Shown here in pieces: positions 1-14,071 of a stretch of DNA of 64,000 nucleotides. How positions within the stretch are numbered: position 1 is the first letter of the stretch; each line of letters begins with the position of its first letter. The notes under the pieces are model-generated. The model had not been told where the DNA came from. It searched no databases and was given only the letters and a program-made list of their open reading frames with translations. Source of the stretch: Siphlonurus alternatus (lineage: Eukaryota > Arthropoda > Insecta > Ephemeroptera > Siphlonuridae); contig OX463782.1 of the NCBI GenBank assembly GCA_949825025.1, positions 39,643,951 to 39,707,950 on the forward strand, given 5' to 3'. Made by a program: the position numbers and the translations under genes.

Positions 1-414
1 TATGTGGTTACTAATGTATCCAGAAATAATACAGATGAAATAAGTACGGTCAATTAAAGTAGCCTAAGACACTAAGGATATCCATATTATACCTCATTAA
101 ATAATAAAGGTTGGAAATGGAACCTACTAGTGGTTACATAAGTAACTAGAAATTAATTTTATTGCAAATTCCGTCAAATTTTAATTACACTTAAAACAAT
201 TAAAAATTGCGGCTTGGATTTCAAGTGAATATTTTTGCACCTCGATATTATGCAAACATTGTAACGTCTATATGAAAATTCACATTCGTCAAGTCCTTTA
301 CATTCTTCTGTTCAATTCATCCTGAGAAAAATTTTGGTTTAAGGTGGAACTATATGTGGTTACTAATGTATCTACAAAAAATATCAACTGAACGCTCACA
401 TGTTAAATATTTTT

Positions 415-555
415 GAATTAGAGCTCTATAGATAACAAAGGTATTTGCCAATATCAATTTTGCATTTTTTCACGATAAATAATTTAAAAGGGTCATTTGA
501 CCCTCAAGGATTGAAGGGTCGCAAATTTAAGGGTCATTATTAGATCCGCCATCAA
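415..555. repeat. Embedded array II module, copy 1
   Basis: Runs from GAATTAGAGCTCTATAG through GGGTCATTTGACCC to CCGCCATCAATT, about 140-145 bp, inside the long satellite I unit that starts near 207. Confidence 0.75.
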
Positions 556-1661
556 TTATACCAAACATAAAAATAGGATTTAAAATGGAACCTGCTAGTG
601 GTTACAAAAGTACCTAGAAATAAATTTTATTGCAACCTCCGTCAAATTTTAATTACACTTAAAAAATAAAATGCGGCTTGGATTTCAATTCAATATTTTT
701 GCACCTCGAAATTATGCAAACATTGTAACGTCTATCTGAAAATTCACATTCCTCAAGTCCTTTACATTCTTTTGTTCAATTCATCCTAAGAAAAATTTTG
801 GTTTAAAGTGGAACTATATGTGGTTACTAATGTATCCAGAAATAATACAGATGAAATAAGTTCGGTCAATTAAAGTAGCCTAAGACACTAAGGATATCCA
901 TATTATACCTCATTAAATAATAAAGGTTGGAAATGGAACCTACTAGTGGTTACATAAGTACCTAGAAATAAATTTTATTGCAACCTCCGTCAAATTTTAA
1001 TTACACTTAAAACAATTAAAAAATGCGGCTTGGATTTCAAGTCAATATTTTTGCACCTCGATATTATGCAAATATTGTAACGTCTATATGAAAATTCACA
1101 TTTCATTCTCAAGTCCTTTTACATTCTTCTGTTCAATTTATCCTCTGAGAAAAAATTTTGGTTTAAGGTGGAACTATATGTGGTTACTAATGTATCCAGA
1201 AATAATATCAACTGAATGCTCACATGTAATATATATTTTGCATAGATTAAAAAAAATTGAATGGATGACATCATTGCACAGATGAATTAATTACGGTCAA
1301 TTATAGTAGTCTAAGACACTAAGGATATCCATATTATACCTCATTAAATAATGAAGGTTGGGATTAGAACATACTAGTGGTTACATAAGTACCTAGAAAT
1401 AAATTTTATTGCAACCTACGTCAAATTTTAATTACACTTAAAACAATTAAAAAATGCGGCTTAAATTTTAAGTCAATATTTTTGCACCTCGAAATTATGC
1501 AAACATTGTAACGTCTATCTGAAAATTCACATTCCTCAAGTCCTTTACATTCTTCTGTTCAATTCATCCTAAGAAAAATTTTGGTTTAAGGTGGAACTAT
1601 ATGTGGTTACTAATGTATCTAGAAATAATATCAACTGAATGCTCACATGTTAAATATATTT

Positions 1662-1808
1662 GAATTAGAGCTCTATAGATAACAAAGGTATTTGTCAATT
1701 TCAATTTTGCATTTTTTCACGATAAATAATTTAAAAGGATCATTTGACCCTCAAGGATTAAAGGGTCGCAAATTTAAGGGTCATGATTAGATCCAACATA
1801 AATTATAC
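1662..1808. repeat. Embedded array II module, copy 2 (diverged)
   Basis: Same module. The palindrome is altered (AGGATCATTTGACCC) and the right end reads CCAACATAAATT instead of CCGCCATCAATT. It is followed by a unit with extra bases (ATGGTTATGACTAAACTAC) before AGTGGTTTCAAAAG. Confidence 0.7.
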
Positions 1809-1932
1809 CAAACATAAAAATAGGATTTAAAATGGTTATGACTAAACTACAAGTGGTTTCAAAAGTACCTAGAAATAAATTTTATTGCAACCTCCGTCAA
1901 TTTTTAATTACACTTAAAACAATTAAAAAATG

Positions 1933-2394
1933 CGGCTTGGATTTCAAGTCAATACTTTTGCACCTCGAAATTATGCAAACATGGTAACGTCTATCTGAAA
2001 ATTCACATTCCTCAAGTCCTTTACATTCTTCTGTTCAATTCATCCTAAGAAAAATTTTGGTTTAAGGTGGAACTATATGTGGTTACTAATGTATCTACAA
2101 AAAATATCAACTGAATGCTCACATGTTAAATATTTTTGAATTAGAGCTCTTTAGATAACAAAGGTATTTGCCAATTTCAATTTTGCATTTTTTCACGATA
2201 AATAATTTAAAAGGGTCATTTGACCCTCAAGGATTGAAGGGTCGCAAATTTAAGGGTCATTATTAGATCCGCCATCAATTATACCAAACATAAAAATAGG
2301 ATTTAAAATGGAACCTACTAGTGGTTACAAAAGTACCTAGAAATAAATTTTATTGCAACCTCCGTCAAATTTTATTTACACTTAAAAAATAAAA
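1933..2394. repeat. Satellite I long-class unit (hybrid with array II)
   Basis: Here the second half of the medium unit is replaced by a segment that starts at GAATTAGAGCTCT (about 2138) and ends at CCGCCATCAATT (about 2281). It is followed by ACCAAACATAAAAATAGG, after which satellite I sequence resumes at GGAACCTACTAGTGGTTAC. The same segment is the core of array II (14754-16105), so the long class is a recombinant unit. Confidence 0.8.
2138..2281. repeat. Embedded array II module, copy 3
   Basis: Same module with an intact GGGTCATTTGACCC and CTCTTTAGATAAC in place of CTCTATAGATAAC. It lies about 900 bp before copy 4, as part of the 897-bp period. Confidence 0.75.
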
Positions 2395-3036
2395 TGCGGC
2401 TTGGATTTCAATTCAATATTTTTGCACCTCGATATTATGCAAATATTGTAACGTCTATATGAAAATTCACATTTCATTCTCAAGTCCTTTACATTAATTC
2501 TTCTGTTCAATTTATCCTCTGAGAAAAAATTTTGGTTTAAAGTGGAACTATATGTGGTTACTAATGTATCCAGAAATAATTTAAAATGTATGCTCACATG
2601 TTATATATATTTTGCATAGATTAAAAAAAAATTGAATGGATGACATCATTGCACAGATGAATTAATTACGGTCCATTAAAGTAGTCTAAGACACTAAGGA
2701 TATCCATATTATACCTCATTAAATAATGATGGTTGGGATTAGAACATACTAGTGGTTACATAAGTACCTAGAAATAAATTTGATTGCAACCTCCGTCAAA
2801 TTTTAATTACACTTAAAACAATTAAAAAATGCGGCTTGGATTTCAAGTCAATATTTTTGCACCTCGATATTATGCAAACATTGTAACGTCTATATGAAAA
2901 TTCACATTCGTTAAGTCCTTTACATTCTTCTGTTCAATTCATCCTGAGAAAAATTTTGGTTTAAGGTGGAACTATATGTGGTTACTAATGTATCTACAAA
3001 AAATATCAACTGAACGCTCACATGTTAAATATTTTT

Positions 3037-3180
3037 GAATTAGAGCTCTATAGATAACAAAGGTATTTGCCAATATCAATTTTGCATTTTTTCACGATAA
3101 ATAATTTAAAAGGGTCATTTGACCCTCAAGAATTGAAGGGTCGCAAATTTAAGGGTCATTATTAGATCCGCCATCAATTA
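3037..3180. repeat. Embedded array II module, copy 4
   Basis: Same module with an intact palindrome and the private variant CCTCAAGAATTGAAGG. Confidence 0.75.
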
Positions 3181-5727
3181 TACCAAACATAAAAATAGGA
3201 TTTAAAATGGAACCTACTAGTGGTTACAAAAGTACCTAGAAATAAATTTTATTGCAACCTCCGTCAAATTTTAATTACACTTAAAAATAAAATGCGGCTT
3301 GGATTTCAAGTCAATATTTTTGCACCTCGATATTATGCAAATATTGTAACGTCTATATGAAAATTCACATTTCATTCTCAATTCCTTTACATTCTTCTGT
3401 TCAATTTATCCTCTGAGAAAAAATTTTGGTTAAAAGTGGAACTATATGTGGTTACTAATGTATCCAGAAATAATTTAAAATGAATGCTCACATGTTATAT
3501 ATATTTTGCATAGATTAAAAAAAAATTGAATGGATGACATCATTGCACAGATGAATTAATTACGGTCCATTAAAGTAGTCTAAGACACTAAGGATATCCA
3601 TATTATACCTCATTAAATAATGATGGTTGGGATTAGAACATACTAGTGGTTACATAAGTACCTAGAAATAAATTTGATTGCAACCTCCGTCAAATTTTAA
3701 TTACACTTAAAACAATTAAAAAATGCGGCTTGGATTTCAAGTCAATATTTTTGCACCTCGATATTATGCAAACATTGTAACGTCTATATGAAAATTCACA
3801 TTCGTTAAGTCCTTTACATTCTTCTGTTCAATTCATCCTGAGAAAAATTTTGGTTTAAGGTGGAACTATATGTGGTTACTAATGTATCCAGAAATAATAT
3901 AAACTGAATGCTCACATGTTATATATACTTTGCATAGACTAAAAAAAAATTGAATGGATGACATCATTGCACAGATGAATTTAATAACATACGTTAATTA
4001 CGGTCAATTAAAGTAGTCTAAGACACTAAGGATATCCATATTATACCTCTTAAAATAATGAAGGTTGGATATGGAACCTACTAGTGGTTACAAAAGTACC
4101 TAGATATAAATTTTATTGCAACCTGCGTCAAATTTTAATTACACTTAAAACAATTAAAAAATACGGCTTGGATTTCAAGTCAATATTTTTGCACCTCGAA
4201 ATTATGCAAACATAGTAACGTCTATAAGAAAATTCACATTCCTCAAGTCCTTTACATTCTTCTGTTCAATTTATCCTCTGAGAAAAAATTTTAGTTTAAG
4301 GTGGAACTATATGTGGTTACTAATGTATCCAGAAATAATATCAACTGAATGCTCACATGTTATATATATTTTGCATAGATTAAAAAAAAGTGAATGGATG
4401 ACATCATTGCACAGATGAATTAAGTACGGTCAATTAAAGTAGCCTAAGACACTAAGGATATCCATATTATACCTCATTAAATAATAAAGGTTGGAAATGG
4501 AACCTACTAGTGGTTACATAAGTACCTAGAAATAAATTTTATTGCAACCTCCGTCAAATTTTAATTACACTTAAAACAATTAAAAAATGCGGCCTGGATT
4601 TCAAGTCAATATTTTTGCACCTCGATATTATGCAAATATTGTAACGTCTATATGAAAATTCACATTTCATTCTCAAGTCCTTTACATTCTTCTGTTCAAT
4701 TTATCCTCTGAGAAAAAATTTTGGTTTAAAGTGGAACTATATTTGGTTACTAATGTTTCCAGAAATAATACAGATGAAATAAGTACAGTCAATTAAAGTA
4801 GCCTAAGACACTAAGGATATCCATAATATACCTCATTAAATAATAAAGGTTGGAAATGGAACCTACTAGTGGTTACATAAGTACCTAGAAATTAATTTTA
4901 TTGCAACCTCCGTCAAATTTTAATTATACTTAAAACAATTAAAAAATGCGGCTTGGATTTCAAGTCAATATTTTTGCACCTCGATATTATGCAAACATTG
5001 TAACGTCTATAAGAAAATTAACATTCCTCAAGTCCTTTACATTCTTCTGTTCAATTTATCCTCTGAGAAAAAATTTTGGTTTAAGGTGGAACAATATGTG
5101 GTTACTAATGTATCCAGAAATAATATCAACTGATTGCTCACATGTAATATATATTTTGCATAGATTAAAAAAAATTGAATGGATGACATCATTGCACAGA
5201 TGAATTAAGTACGGTCAATTAAAGTAGCCTAAGACACTAAGGATATCCATATTATACCTCATTAAATAATGAAGGTTGGAAATGGAACCTACTAGTGGTT
5301 ACATAAGTACCTAGAAATTAATTTTATTGCAACCTCCGTCAAATTTTAATTACACTTAAAACAATTAAAAAATGCGGCTTGGATTTCAAGTCAATATTTT
5401 TGCACCTCGATATTATGCAAACATTGTAACGTCAATAAGAAAATTAACATTCCTCAAGTCCTTTTACATTCTTCTGTTCAATTTATCCTCTGAGAAAAAA
5501 TTTTGGTTTAAGGTGGAACTATATGTGGTTACTAATGTATCCAGAAATAATACAGATGAAATAAGTACGGTCAATTAAAGTAGCCTAAGACACTAAGGAT
5601 ATCCATATTATACCTCATTAAATAATAAAGGTTGGAAATGGAACCTACTAGTGGTTACATAAGAACCTAGAAATAAATTTTATTGCAACCTCCGTCAAAT
5701 TTTAATTACACTTACAACAATTAAAAA

Positions 5728-6086
5728 ATGCGGCTTGGATTTCAAGTCAATATTTTTGCACCTCGATATTATGCAAATATTGTAACGTCTATATGAAAAT
5801 TCACATTTCATTCTCAAGTCCTTTACATTCTTCTGTTCAATTTATCCTCGGAGAAAAAATTTTGGTTTAAAGTGGAACTATATGTGGTTACTAATGTATC
5901 CAGAAATAATACAGATGAAATAAGTACAGTCAATTAAAGTAGCCTAAGACACTAAGGATATCCATATTATACCTCATTAAATAATAAAGGTTGGAAATGG
6001 AACCTACTAGTGGTTACATAAGTACCTAGAAATTAATTTTATTGCAACCTCCGTCAAATTTTAATTACACTTAAAACAATTAAAAA
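5728..6086. repeat. Satellite I short-class unit (representative, 359 bp)
   Basis: After the shared core this class reads AATAATACAGATGAAATAAG and passes straight to the GTCAATTAAAGTAGCC segment. Compared with the medium class it lacks about 70 bp (the ACTGAATGCTCACATG to CATCATTGCACAG part). Other short units start near 671, 4587, 5372, 6940, 8163, 8948, 9304, 10516, 11725, 12081 and 14183. The units at 5728, 9304 and 12081 share private variants (CCTCGGAG and CTTACAACAATT), so they descend from one copy. Confidence 0.85.
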
Positions 6087-6512
6087 ATGCGGCTTGGATT
6101 TCAATTCAATATTTTTGCACCTCGATATTATGCAAACATTGTAACGTCTATAAGAAAATTAACATTCCTCAAGTCCTTTACATTCTTCTGTTCAATTTAT
6201 CCTCTGAGAAAAAATTTTGGTTTAAGGTGGAACTATATGTGGTTACTAATGTATCCAGAAATAATATCAACTGAATGCTCACATGTAATATATATTTTGC
6301 ATAGATTAAAAAAAATTGAATGGATGACATCATTGCACAGATGAATTAAGTACGGTCAATTAAAGTAGCCTAAGACACTAAGGATATCCATATTATACCT
6401 CATTAAATAATGAAGGTTGGAAATGGAACCTACTAGTGGTTACATAAGTACCTAGAAATTAATTTTATTGCAACCTCCGTCAAATTTTAATTACACTTAA
6501 AACAATTAAAAA

Positions 6513-6939
6513 ATGCGGCTTGGATTTCAAGTCAATATTTTTGCACCTCGATATTATGCAAACATTGTAACGTCTATAAGAGAATTAACATTCCTCAAGT
6601 CCTTTTACATTCTTCTGTTCAATTTATCCTCTGAGAAAAAATTTTGGTTTAAGGTGGAACTATATGTGGTTACTAATGTATCCAGAAATAATATCAACTG
6701 AATGCTCACATGTAATATATATTTTGCATAGATTAAAAAAAATTGAATGGATGACATCATTGCACAGATGAATTAAGTACGGTCAATTAAAGTAGCCTAA
6801 GACACTAAGGATATCCATATTATACCTCATTAAATAAAGAAGGTTGGAAATGGAACCTACTAGTGGTTACATAAGTACCTAGAAATTCATTTTATTGCAA
6901 CCTCCGTCAAATTTTAATTACACTTAAAACAATTAAAAA
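6513..6939. repeat. Satellite I medium-class unit (representative, 427 bp)
   Basis: This class carries the extra segment with ACTGAATGCTCACATG, a TATATATTTTGCATAG stretch, GGATGACATCATTGCACAG and then TACGGTCAATTAAAG. It contains two GTGGTTAC sites, one near the middle and one in CTAGTGGTTACATAAG. A variable T run (CCTTTAC or CCTTTTAC) distinguishes neighbouring units. Confidence 0.85.
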
Positions 6940-7417
6940 ATGCGGCTTGGATTTCAAGTCAATATTTTTGCACCTCGATATTATGCAAACATTGTAACGT
7001 CTATAAGAAAATTAACATTCCTCAAGTCCTTTTACATTCTTCTGTTCAATTTATCCTCTGAGAAAAAATTTTGGTTTAAGGTGGAACTATATGTGGTTAC
7101 TAATGTATCCAGAAATAATACAGATGAAATAAGTACAGTCAATTAAAGTAGCCTAAGACACTAAGGATATCCATATTATACCTCATTAAATAATAAAGGT
7201 TGGAAATGGAACCTACTAGTGGTTACATAAGTACCTAGAAATTAATTTTATTGCAACCTCCGTCAAATTTTAATTACACTTAAAACAATTAAAAAATGCG
7301 GCTTGGATTTCAAGTCAATATTTTTGCACCTCGATATTATGCAAACATAGTAACGTCTATAAGAAAATTAACATTCCTCAAGTCCTTTACATTCTTCTGT
7401 TCAATTTATCCTCTGAG

Positions 7418-10400
7418 AAAAAATTTTGGTTTAAGGTGGAACTATATGTGGTTACTAATGTATCCAGAAATAATATAAACTGAATGCTCACATGTTATAT
7501 ATACTTTGCATAGACTAAAAAAAAATTGAATGGATGACATCATTGCACAGATGAATTTAATAACATACGTTAATTACGGTCAATTAAAGTAGTCTAAGAC
7601 ACTAAGGATATCCATATTATACCTCATAAAATAATGAAGGTTGGATATGGAACCTACTAGTGGTTACAAAAGTACCTAGATATAAATTTTATTGCAACCT
7701 GCGTCAAATTTTAATTACACTTAAAACAATTAAAAAATACGGCTTGGATTTCAAGTCAATATTTTTGCACCTCGAAATTATGCAAACATTGTAACGTCTA
7801 TAAGAAAATTCACATTCCTCAAGTCCTTTACATTCTTCTGTTCAATTTATCCTCTGAGAAAAAATTTTAGTTTAAGGTGGAACTATATGTGGTTACTAAT
7901 GTATCCAGAAATAATATCAACTGAATGCTCACATGTTATATATATTTTGCATAGATTAAAAAAAAGTGAATGGATGACATCATTGCACAGATGAATTAAG
8001 TACGGTCAATTAAAGTAGCCTAAGACACTAAGGATATCCATATTATACCTCATTAAATAATAAAGGTTGGAAATGGAACCTACTAGTGGTTACATAAGTA
8101 CCTAGAAATAAATTTTATTGCAACCTCCGTCAAATTTTAATTACACTTAAAACAATTAAAAAATGCGGCCTGGATTTCAAGTCAATATTTTTGCACCTCG
8201 ATATTATGCAAATATTGTAACGTCTATATGAAAATTCACATTTCATTCTCAAGTCCTTTACATTCTTCTGTTCAATTTATCCTCTGAGAAAAAATTTTGG
8301 TTTAAAGTGGAACTATATTTGGTTACTAATGTTTCCAGAAATAATACAGATGAAATAAGTACAGTCAATTAAAGTAGCCTAAGACACTAAGGATATCCAT
8401 AATATACCTCATTAAATAATAAAGGTTGGAAATGGAACCTACTAGTGGTTACATAAGTACCTAGAAATTAATTTTATTGCAACCTCCGTCAAATTTTAAT
8501 TATACTTAAAACAATTAAAAAATGCGGCTTGGATTTCAAGTCAATATTTTTGCACCTCGATATTATGCAAACATTGTAACGTCTATAAGAAAATTAACAT
8601 TCCTCAAGTCCTTTACATTCTTCTGTTCAATTTATCCTCTGAGAAAAAATTTTGGTTTAAGGTGGAACAATATGTGGTTACTAATGTATCCAGAAATAAT
8701 ATCAACTGATTGCTCACATGTAATATATATTTTGCATAGATTAAAAAAAATTGAATGGATGACATCATTGCACAGATGAATTAAGTACGGTCAATTAAAG
8801 TAGCTTAAGACACTAAGGATATCCATATTATACCTCATTAAATAATGAAGGTTGGAAATGGAACCTACTAGTGGTTACATAAGTACCTAGAAATTAATTT
8901 TATTGCAACCTCCGTCAAATTTTAATTACACTTAAAACAATTAAAAAATGCGGCTTGGATTTCAAGTCAATATTTTTGCACCTCGATATTATGCAAACAT
9001 TGTAACGTCTATAAGAAAATTAACATTCCTCAAGTCCTTTTACATTCTTCTGTTCAATTTATCCTATGAGAAAAAATTTTGGTTTAAGGTGGAACTATAT
9101 GTGGTTACTAATGTATCCAGAAATAATACAGATGAAATAAGTACGGTCAATTAAAGTAGCCTAAGACACTAAGGATATCCATATTATACCTCATTAAATA
9201 ATAAAGGTTGGAAATGGAACCTACTAGTGGTTACATAAGAACCTAGAAATAAATTTTATTGCAACCTCCGTCAAATTTTAATTACACTTACAACAATTAA
9301 AAAATGCGGCTTGGATTTCAAGTCAATATTTTTGCACCTCGATATTATGCAAATATTGTAACGTCTATATGAAAATTCACATTTCATTCTCAAGTCCTTT
9401 ACATTCTTCTGTTCAATTTATCCTCGGAGAAAAAATTTTGGTTTAAAGTGGAACTATATGTGGTTACTAATGTATCCAGAAATAATACAGATGAAATAAG
9501 TACAGTCAATTAAAGTAGCCTAAGACACTAAGGATATCCATATTATACCTCATTAAATAATAAAGGTTGGAAATGGAACCTACTAGTGGTTACATAAGTA
9601 CCTAGAAATTAATTTTATTGCAACCTCCGTCAAATTTTAATTACACTTAAAACAATTAAAAAATGCGGCTTGGATTTCAATTCAATATTTTTGCACCTCG
9701 ATATTATGCAAACATTGTAACGTCTATAAGAAAATTAACATTCCTCAAGTCCTTTACATTCTTCTGTTCAATTTATCCTCTGAGAAAAAATTTTGGTTTA
9801 AGGTGGAACTATATGTGGTTACTAATGTATCCAGAAATAATATCAACTGAATGCTCACATGTAATATATATTTTGCATAGATTAAAAAAAATTGAATGGA
9901 TGACATCATTGCACAGATGAATTAAGTACGGTCAATTAAAGTAGCCTAAGACACTAAGGATATCCATATTATACCTCATTAAATAATGAAGGTTGGAAAT
10001 GGAACCTACTAGTGGTTACATAAGTACCTAGAAATTAATTTTATTGCAACCTCCGTCAAATTTTAATTACACTTAAAACAATTAAAAAATGCGGCTTGGA
10101 TTTCAAGTCAATATTTTTGCACCTCGATATTATGCAAACATTGTAACGTCTATAAGAGAATTAACATTCCTCAAGTCCTTTTACATTCTTCTGTTCAATT
10201 TATCCTCTGAGAAAAAATTTTGGTTTAAGGTGGAACTATATGTGGTTACTAATGTATCCAGAAATAATATCAACTGAATGCTCACATGTAATATATATTT
10301 TGCATAGATTAAAAAAAATTGAATGGATGACATCATTGCACAGATGAATTAAGTACGGTCAATTAAAGTAGCCTAAGACACTAAGGATATCCATATTATA

Positions 10401-11050
10401 CCTCATTAAATAAAGAAGGTTGGAAATGGAACCTACTAGTGGTTACATAAGTACCTAGAAATTCATTTTATTGCAACCTCCGTCAAATTTTAATTACACT
10501 TAAAACAATTAAAAAATGCGGCTTGGATTTCAAGTCAATATTTTTGCACCTCGATATTATGCAAACATTGTAACGTCTATAAGAAAATTAACATTCCTCA
10601 AGTCCTTTTACATTCTTCTGTTCAATTTATCCTCTGAGAAAAAATTTTGGTTTAAGGTGGAACTATATGTGGTTACTAATGTATCCAGAAATAATACAGA
10701 TGAAATAAGTACAGTCAATTAAAGTAGCCTAAGACACTAAGGATATCCATATTATACCTCATTAAATAATAAAGGTTGGAAATGGAACCTACTAGTGGTT
10801 ACATAAGTACCTAGAAATTAATTTTATTGCAACCTCCGTCAAATTTTAATTACACTTAAAACAATTAAAAAATGCGGCTTGGATTTCAAGTCAATATTTT
10901 TGCACCTCGATATTATGCAAACATAGTAACGTCTATAAGAAAATTAACATTCCTCAAGTCCTTTACATTCTTCTGTTCAATTTATCCTCTGAGAAAAAAT
11001 TTTGGTTTAAGGTGGAACTATATGTGGTTACTAATGTATCCAGAAATAAT
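7418..11050. repeat. 3576-bp tandem duplication, copy 2
   Basis: Near-identical second copy. It continues slightly past one period and diverges near 11050, where ATATCAACTGAATG replaces ATATAAACTGAATG. The very high identity indicates a recent event or recent homogenisation. Confidence 0.85.
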
Positions 11051-12257
11051 ATCAACTGAATGATCACATGTAATATATATTTTGCATAGATTAAAAAAAA
11101 TTGAATGGATGACATCATTGCACAGATGAATTAAGTACGGTCCATTAAAGTAGCCTAAGACACTAAGGATATCCATATTATACCTCATTAAATAATGAAG
11201 GTTGGAAATGGAACCTACTAGTGGTTACATAAGTACCTAGAAATTAATTTTATTGCAACCTCCGTCAAATTTTAATTACACTTAAAACAATTAAAAAATG
11301 CGGCTTGGATTTCAAGTCAATATTTTTGCACCTCGATATTATGCAAACATTGTAACGTCTATAAGAAAATTAACATTCCTCAAGTCCTTTTACATTCTTC
11401 TGTTCAATTTATCCTCTGAGAAAAAATTTTGGTTTAAGGTGGAACTATATGTGGTTACTAATGTATCCAGAAATAATATCAACTGAATGCTCACATGTAA
11501 TATATATTTTGCATAGATTAAAAAAAATTGAATGGTTGACATCATTGCACAGATGAATTAAGTACGGTCAATTAAAGTAGCCTAAGACACTAAGGATATC
11601 CATATTATACCACATTAAATAATGAAGGTTGGAAATGGAAACTACTAGTGGTTACATAAGTACCTAGAAATTAATTTTATTGCAACCTCCGTCAAATTTT
11701 AATTACACTTAAAACAATTAAAAAATGCGGCTTGGATTTCATGTCAATATTTTTGCACCTCGATATTATGCAAACATTGTAACGTCTATAAGAAAATTAA
11801 CATTCCTCAAGTCCTTTTACATTCTTCTGTTCAATTTATCCTCTGAGAAAAAAATTTGGTTTAAGGTGGAACTATATGTGGTTACTAATGTATCCAGAAA
11901 TAATACAGATGAAATAAGTACGGTCAATTAAAGTAGCCTAAGACACTAAGGATATCCATATTATACCTCATTAAATAATAATGGTTGGAAATGGAACCTA
12001 CTAGTGGTTACATAAGAACCTAGAAATAAATTTTATTGCAACCTCCGTCAAATTTTAATTACACTTACAACAATTAAAAAATGCGGCTTGGATTTCAAGT
12101 CAATATTTTTGCACCTCGATATTATGCAAATATTGTAACGTCTATATGAAAATTCACATTTCATTCTCAAGTCCTTTACATTCTTCTGTTCAATTTATCC
12201 TCGGAGAAAAAATTTTGGTTTAAAGTGGAACTATATGTGGTTACTAATGTATCCAGA
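10690..12257. repeat. 1568-bp duplication, copy 1
   Basis: Units at 10872, 11298 and 11725 correspond to 12440, 12866 and 13293, each with an offset of 1568. Shared private variants include CATAGTAACG and GATTTCATGTCAAT. The segment overlaps the end of the 3576-bp copy 2, so it is a later, nested event. Confidence 0.8.
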
Positions 12258-13470
12258 AATAATACAGATGAAATAAGTACAGTCAATTAAAGTAGCCTAA
12301 GACACTAAGGATATCCATATTATACCTCATTAAATAATAAAGGTTGGAAATGGAACCTACTAGTGGTTACATAAGTACCTAGAAATTAATTTTATTGCAA
12401 CCTCCGTCAAATTTTAATTACACTTAAAACAATTAAAAAATGCGGCTTGGATTTCAAGTCAATATTTTTGCACCTCGATATTATGCAAACATAGTAACGT
12501 CTATAAGAAAATTAACATTCCTCAAGTCCTTTACATTCTTCTGTTCAATTTATCCTCTGAGAAAAAATTTTGGTTTAAGGTGGAACTATATGTGGTTACT
12601 AATGTATCCAGAAATAATATCAACTGAATGCTCACATGTAATATATATTTTGCATAGATTAAAAAAAATTGAATGGATGACATCATTGCACAGATGAATT
12701 AAGTACGGTCCATTAAAGTAGCCTAAGACACTAAGGATATCCATATTATACCTCATTAAATAATGAAGGTTGGAAATGGAACCTACTAGTGGTTACATAA
12801 GTACCTAGAAATTAATTTTATTGCAACCTCCGTCAAATTTTAATTACACTTAAAACAATTAAAAAATGCGGCTTGGATTTCAAGTCAATATTTTTGCACC
12901 TCGATATTATGCAAACATTGTAACGTCTATAAAAAAATTAACATTCCTCAAGTCCTTTTACATTCTTCTGTTCAATTTATCCTCTGAGAAAAAATTTTGG
13001 TTTAAGGTGGAACTATATGTGGTTACTAATGTATCCAGAAATAATATCAACTGAATGCTCACATGTAATATATATTTTGCATAGATTAAAAAAAATTGAA
13101 TGGTTGACATCATTGCACAGATGAATTAAGTACGGTCAATTAAAGTAGCCTAAGACACTAAGGATATCCATATTATACCTCATTAAATAATGAAGGTTGG
13201 AAATGGAAACTACTAGTGGTTACATAAGTACCTAGAAATTAATTTTATTGCAACCTCCGTCAAATTTTAATTACACTTAAAACAATTAAAAAATGCGGCT
13301 TGGATTTCATGTCAATATTTTTGCACCTCGATATTATGCAAACATTGTAACGTCTATAAGAAAATTAACATTCCTCAAGTCCTTTTACATTCTTCTGTTC
13401 AATTTATCCTCTGAGAAAAAATTTTGGTTTAAGGTGGAACTATATGTGGTTACTAATGTATCCAGAAATA
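12258..13470. repeat. 1568-bp duplication, copy 2 (partial)
   Basis: Second copy, ending near 13470 where ATATCAACTG replaces ATACAGATG of copy 1. The remaining 13471-13927 is an older, more diverged unit leading into the hybrid units. Confidence 0.75.
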
Positions 13471-13927
13471 ATATCAACTGAATGCTCACATGTTATATAT
13501 ATTTTGCATAGATTAAAAAAAATTGAATAGATGACATCATTGCACAGATGAATTAAGTACGGTCGATTAAAGTAGCCTAAGACACTAAGGTTATCCATAT
13601 TATACCTCATTAAATAATAAAGGTTGGAAATGGAACCTACTAGTGGTTACATAAGTAACTAGAAATAAATTTTATTGCAACCTCCGTCAAATTTTAATTA
13701 CAATTAAAACAATTGAAAAATGCGGCTTGGATTTCAAGTCAATATTTTTGCACCTCGAAATTATGCAAACATTGTAACGTCTATATGAAAATTCACATTC
13801 GTCAAGTCCTTTACATTCTTCTGTTCAATTCATCCTGAGAAAAATTTTGGTTAAAGGTGGAACTATATGTGGTTACTAATGTATCTACAAAAAATATCAA
13901 CTGAACGCTCACATGTTAAATATTTTT

Positions 13928-14071
13928 GAATTAGAGCTCTATAGATAACAAAGGTATTTGCCAATATCAATTTTGCATTTTTTCACGATAAATAATTTAA
14001 AAGGGTCATTTGACCCTCAAGGATTGAAGGGTCGCAAATTTAAGGGTCATTATTAGATCCGCCATCAATTA
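13928..14071. repeat. Embedded array II module, copy 5
   Basis: Same module near the right end of satellite I, with an intact GGGTCATTTGACCC. No copy lies in the homogenised 3842-13900 stretch, so the hybrid units occur only at the two flanks of the young array. Confidence 0.75.

Larger units (their letters stand above)
2100..3885. repeat. Two-unit higher-order repeat, period about 897 bp
   Basis: A long unit plus a medium unit is repeated. GGTCCATTAAAGTAGTC occurs near 2669 and 3565, and TTCACATTCGTTAAGTCC near 2900 and 3797. The first copy has an extra AATT (ACATTAATTCTTCTG). Similarity stops near 3885, where TCTACAAAAAAT is replaced by TCCAGAAATAAT. Confidence 0.75.
3842..7417. repeat. 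3576-bp tandem duplication, copy 1
   Basis: All landmarks recur exactly 3576 bp downstream, for example the unit starts at 4946, 5372, 6087, 6513, 6940 and 7296. The private variant TTTAATAACATACGTTAATT near 3979 recurs near 7555. I saw only about five single-base differences between the copies, for example at roughly 4050, 4204, 5233, 5432 and 5486. Left break near 3842. Confidence 0.85.

Noticed and set aside
4946..13481. Recurring 60-85 residue open frames starting MRLGFQ in satellite I units
   Set aside because: They repeat because the satellite repeats. One-base differences in a T run switch the downstream frame between copies, stop codons vary, and no other coding evidence exists.
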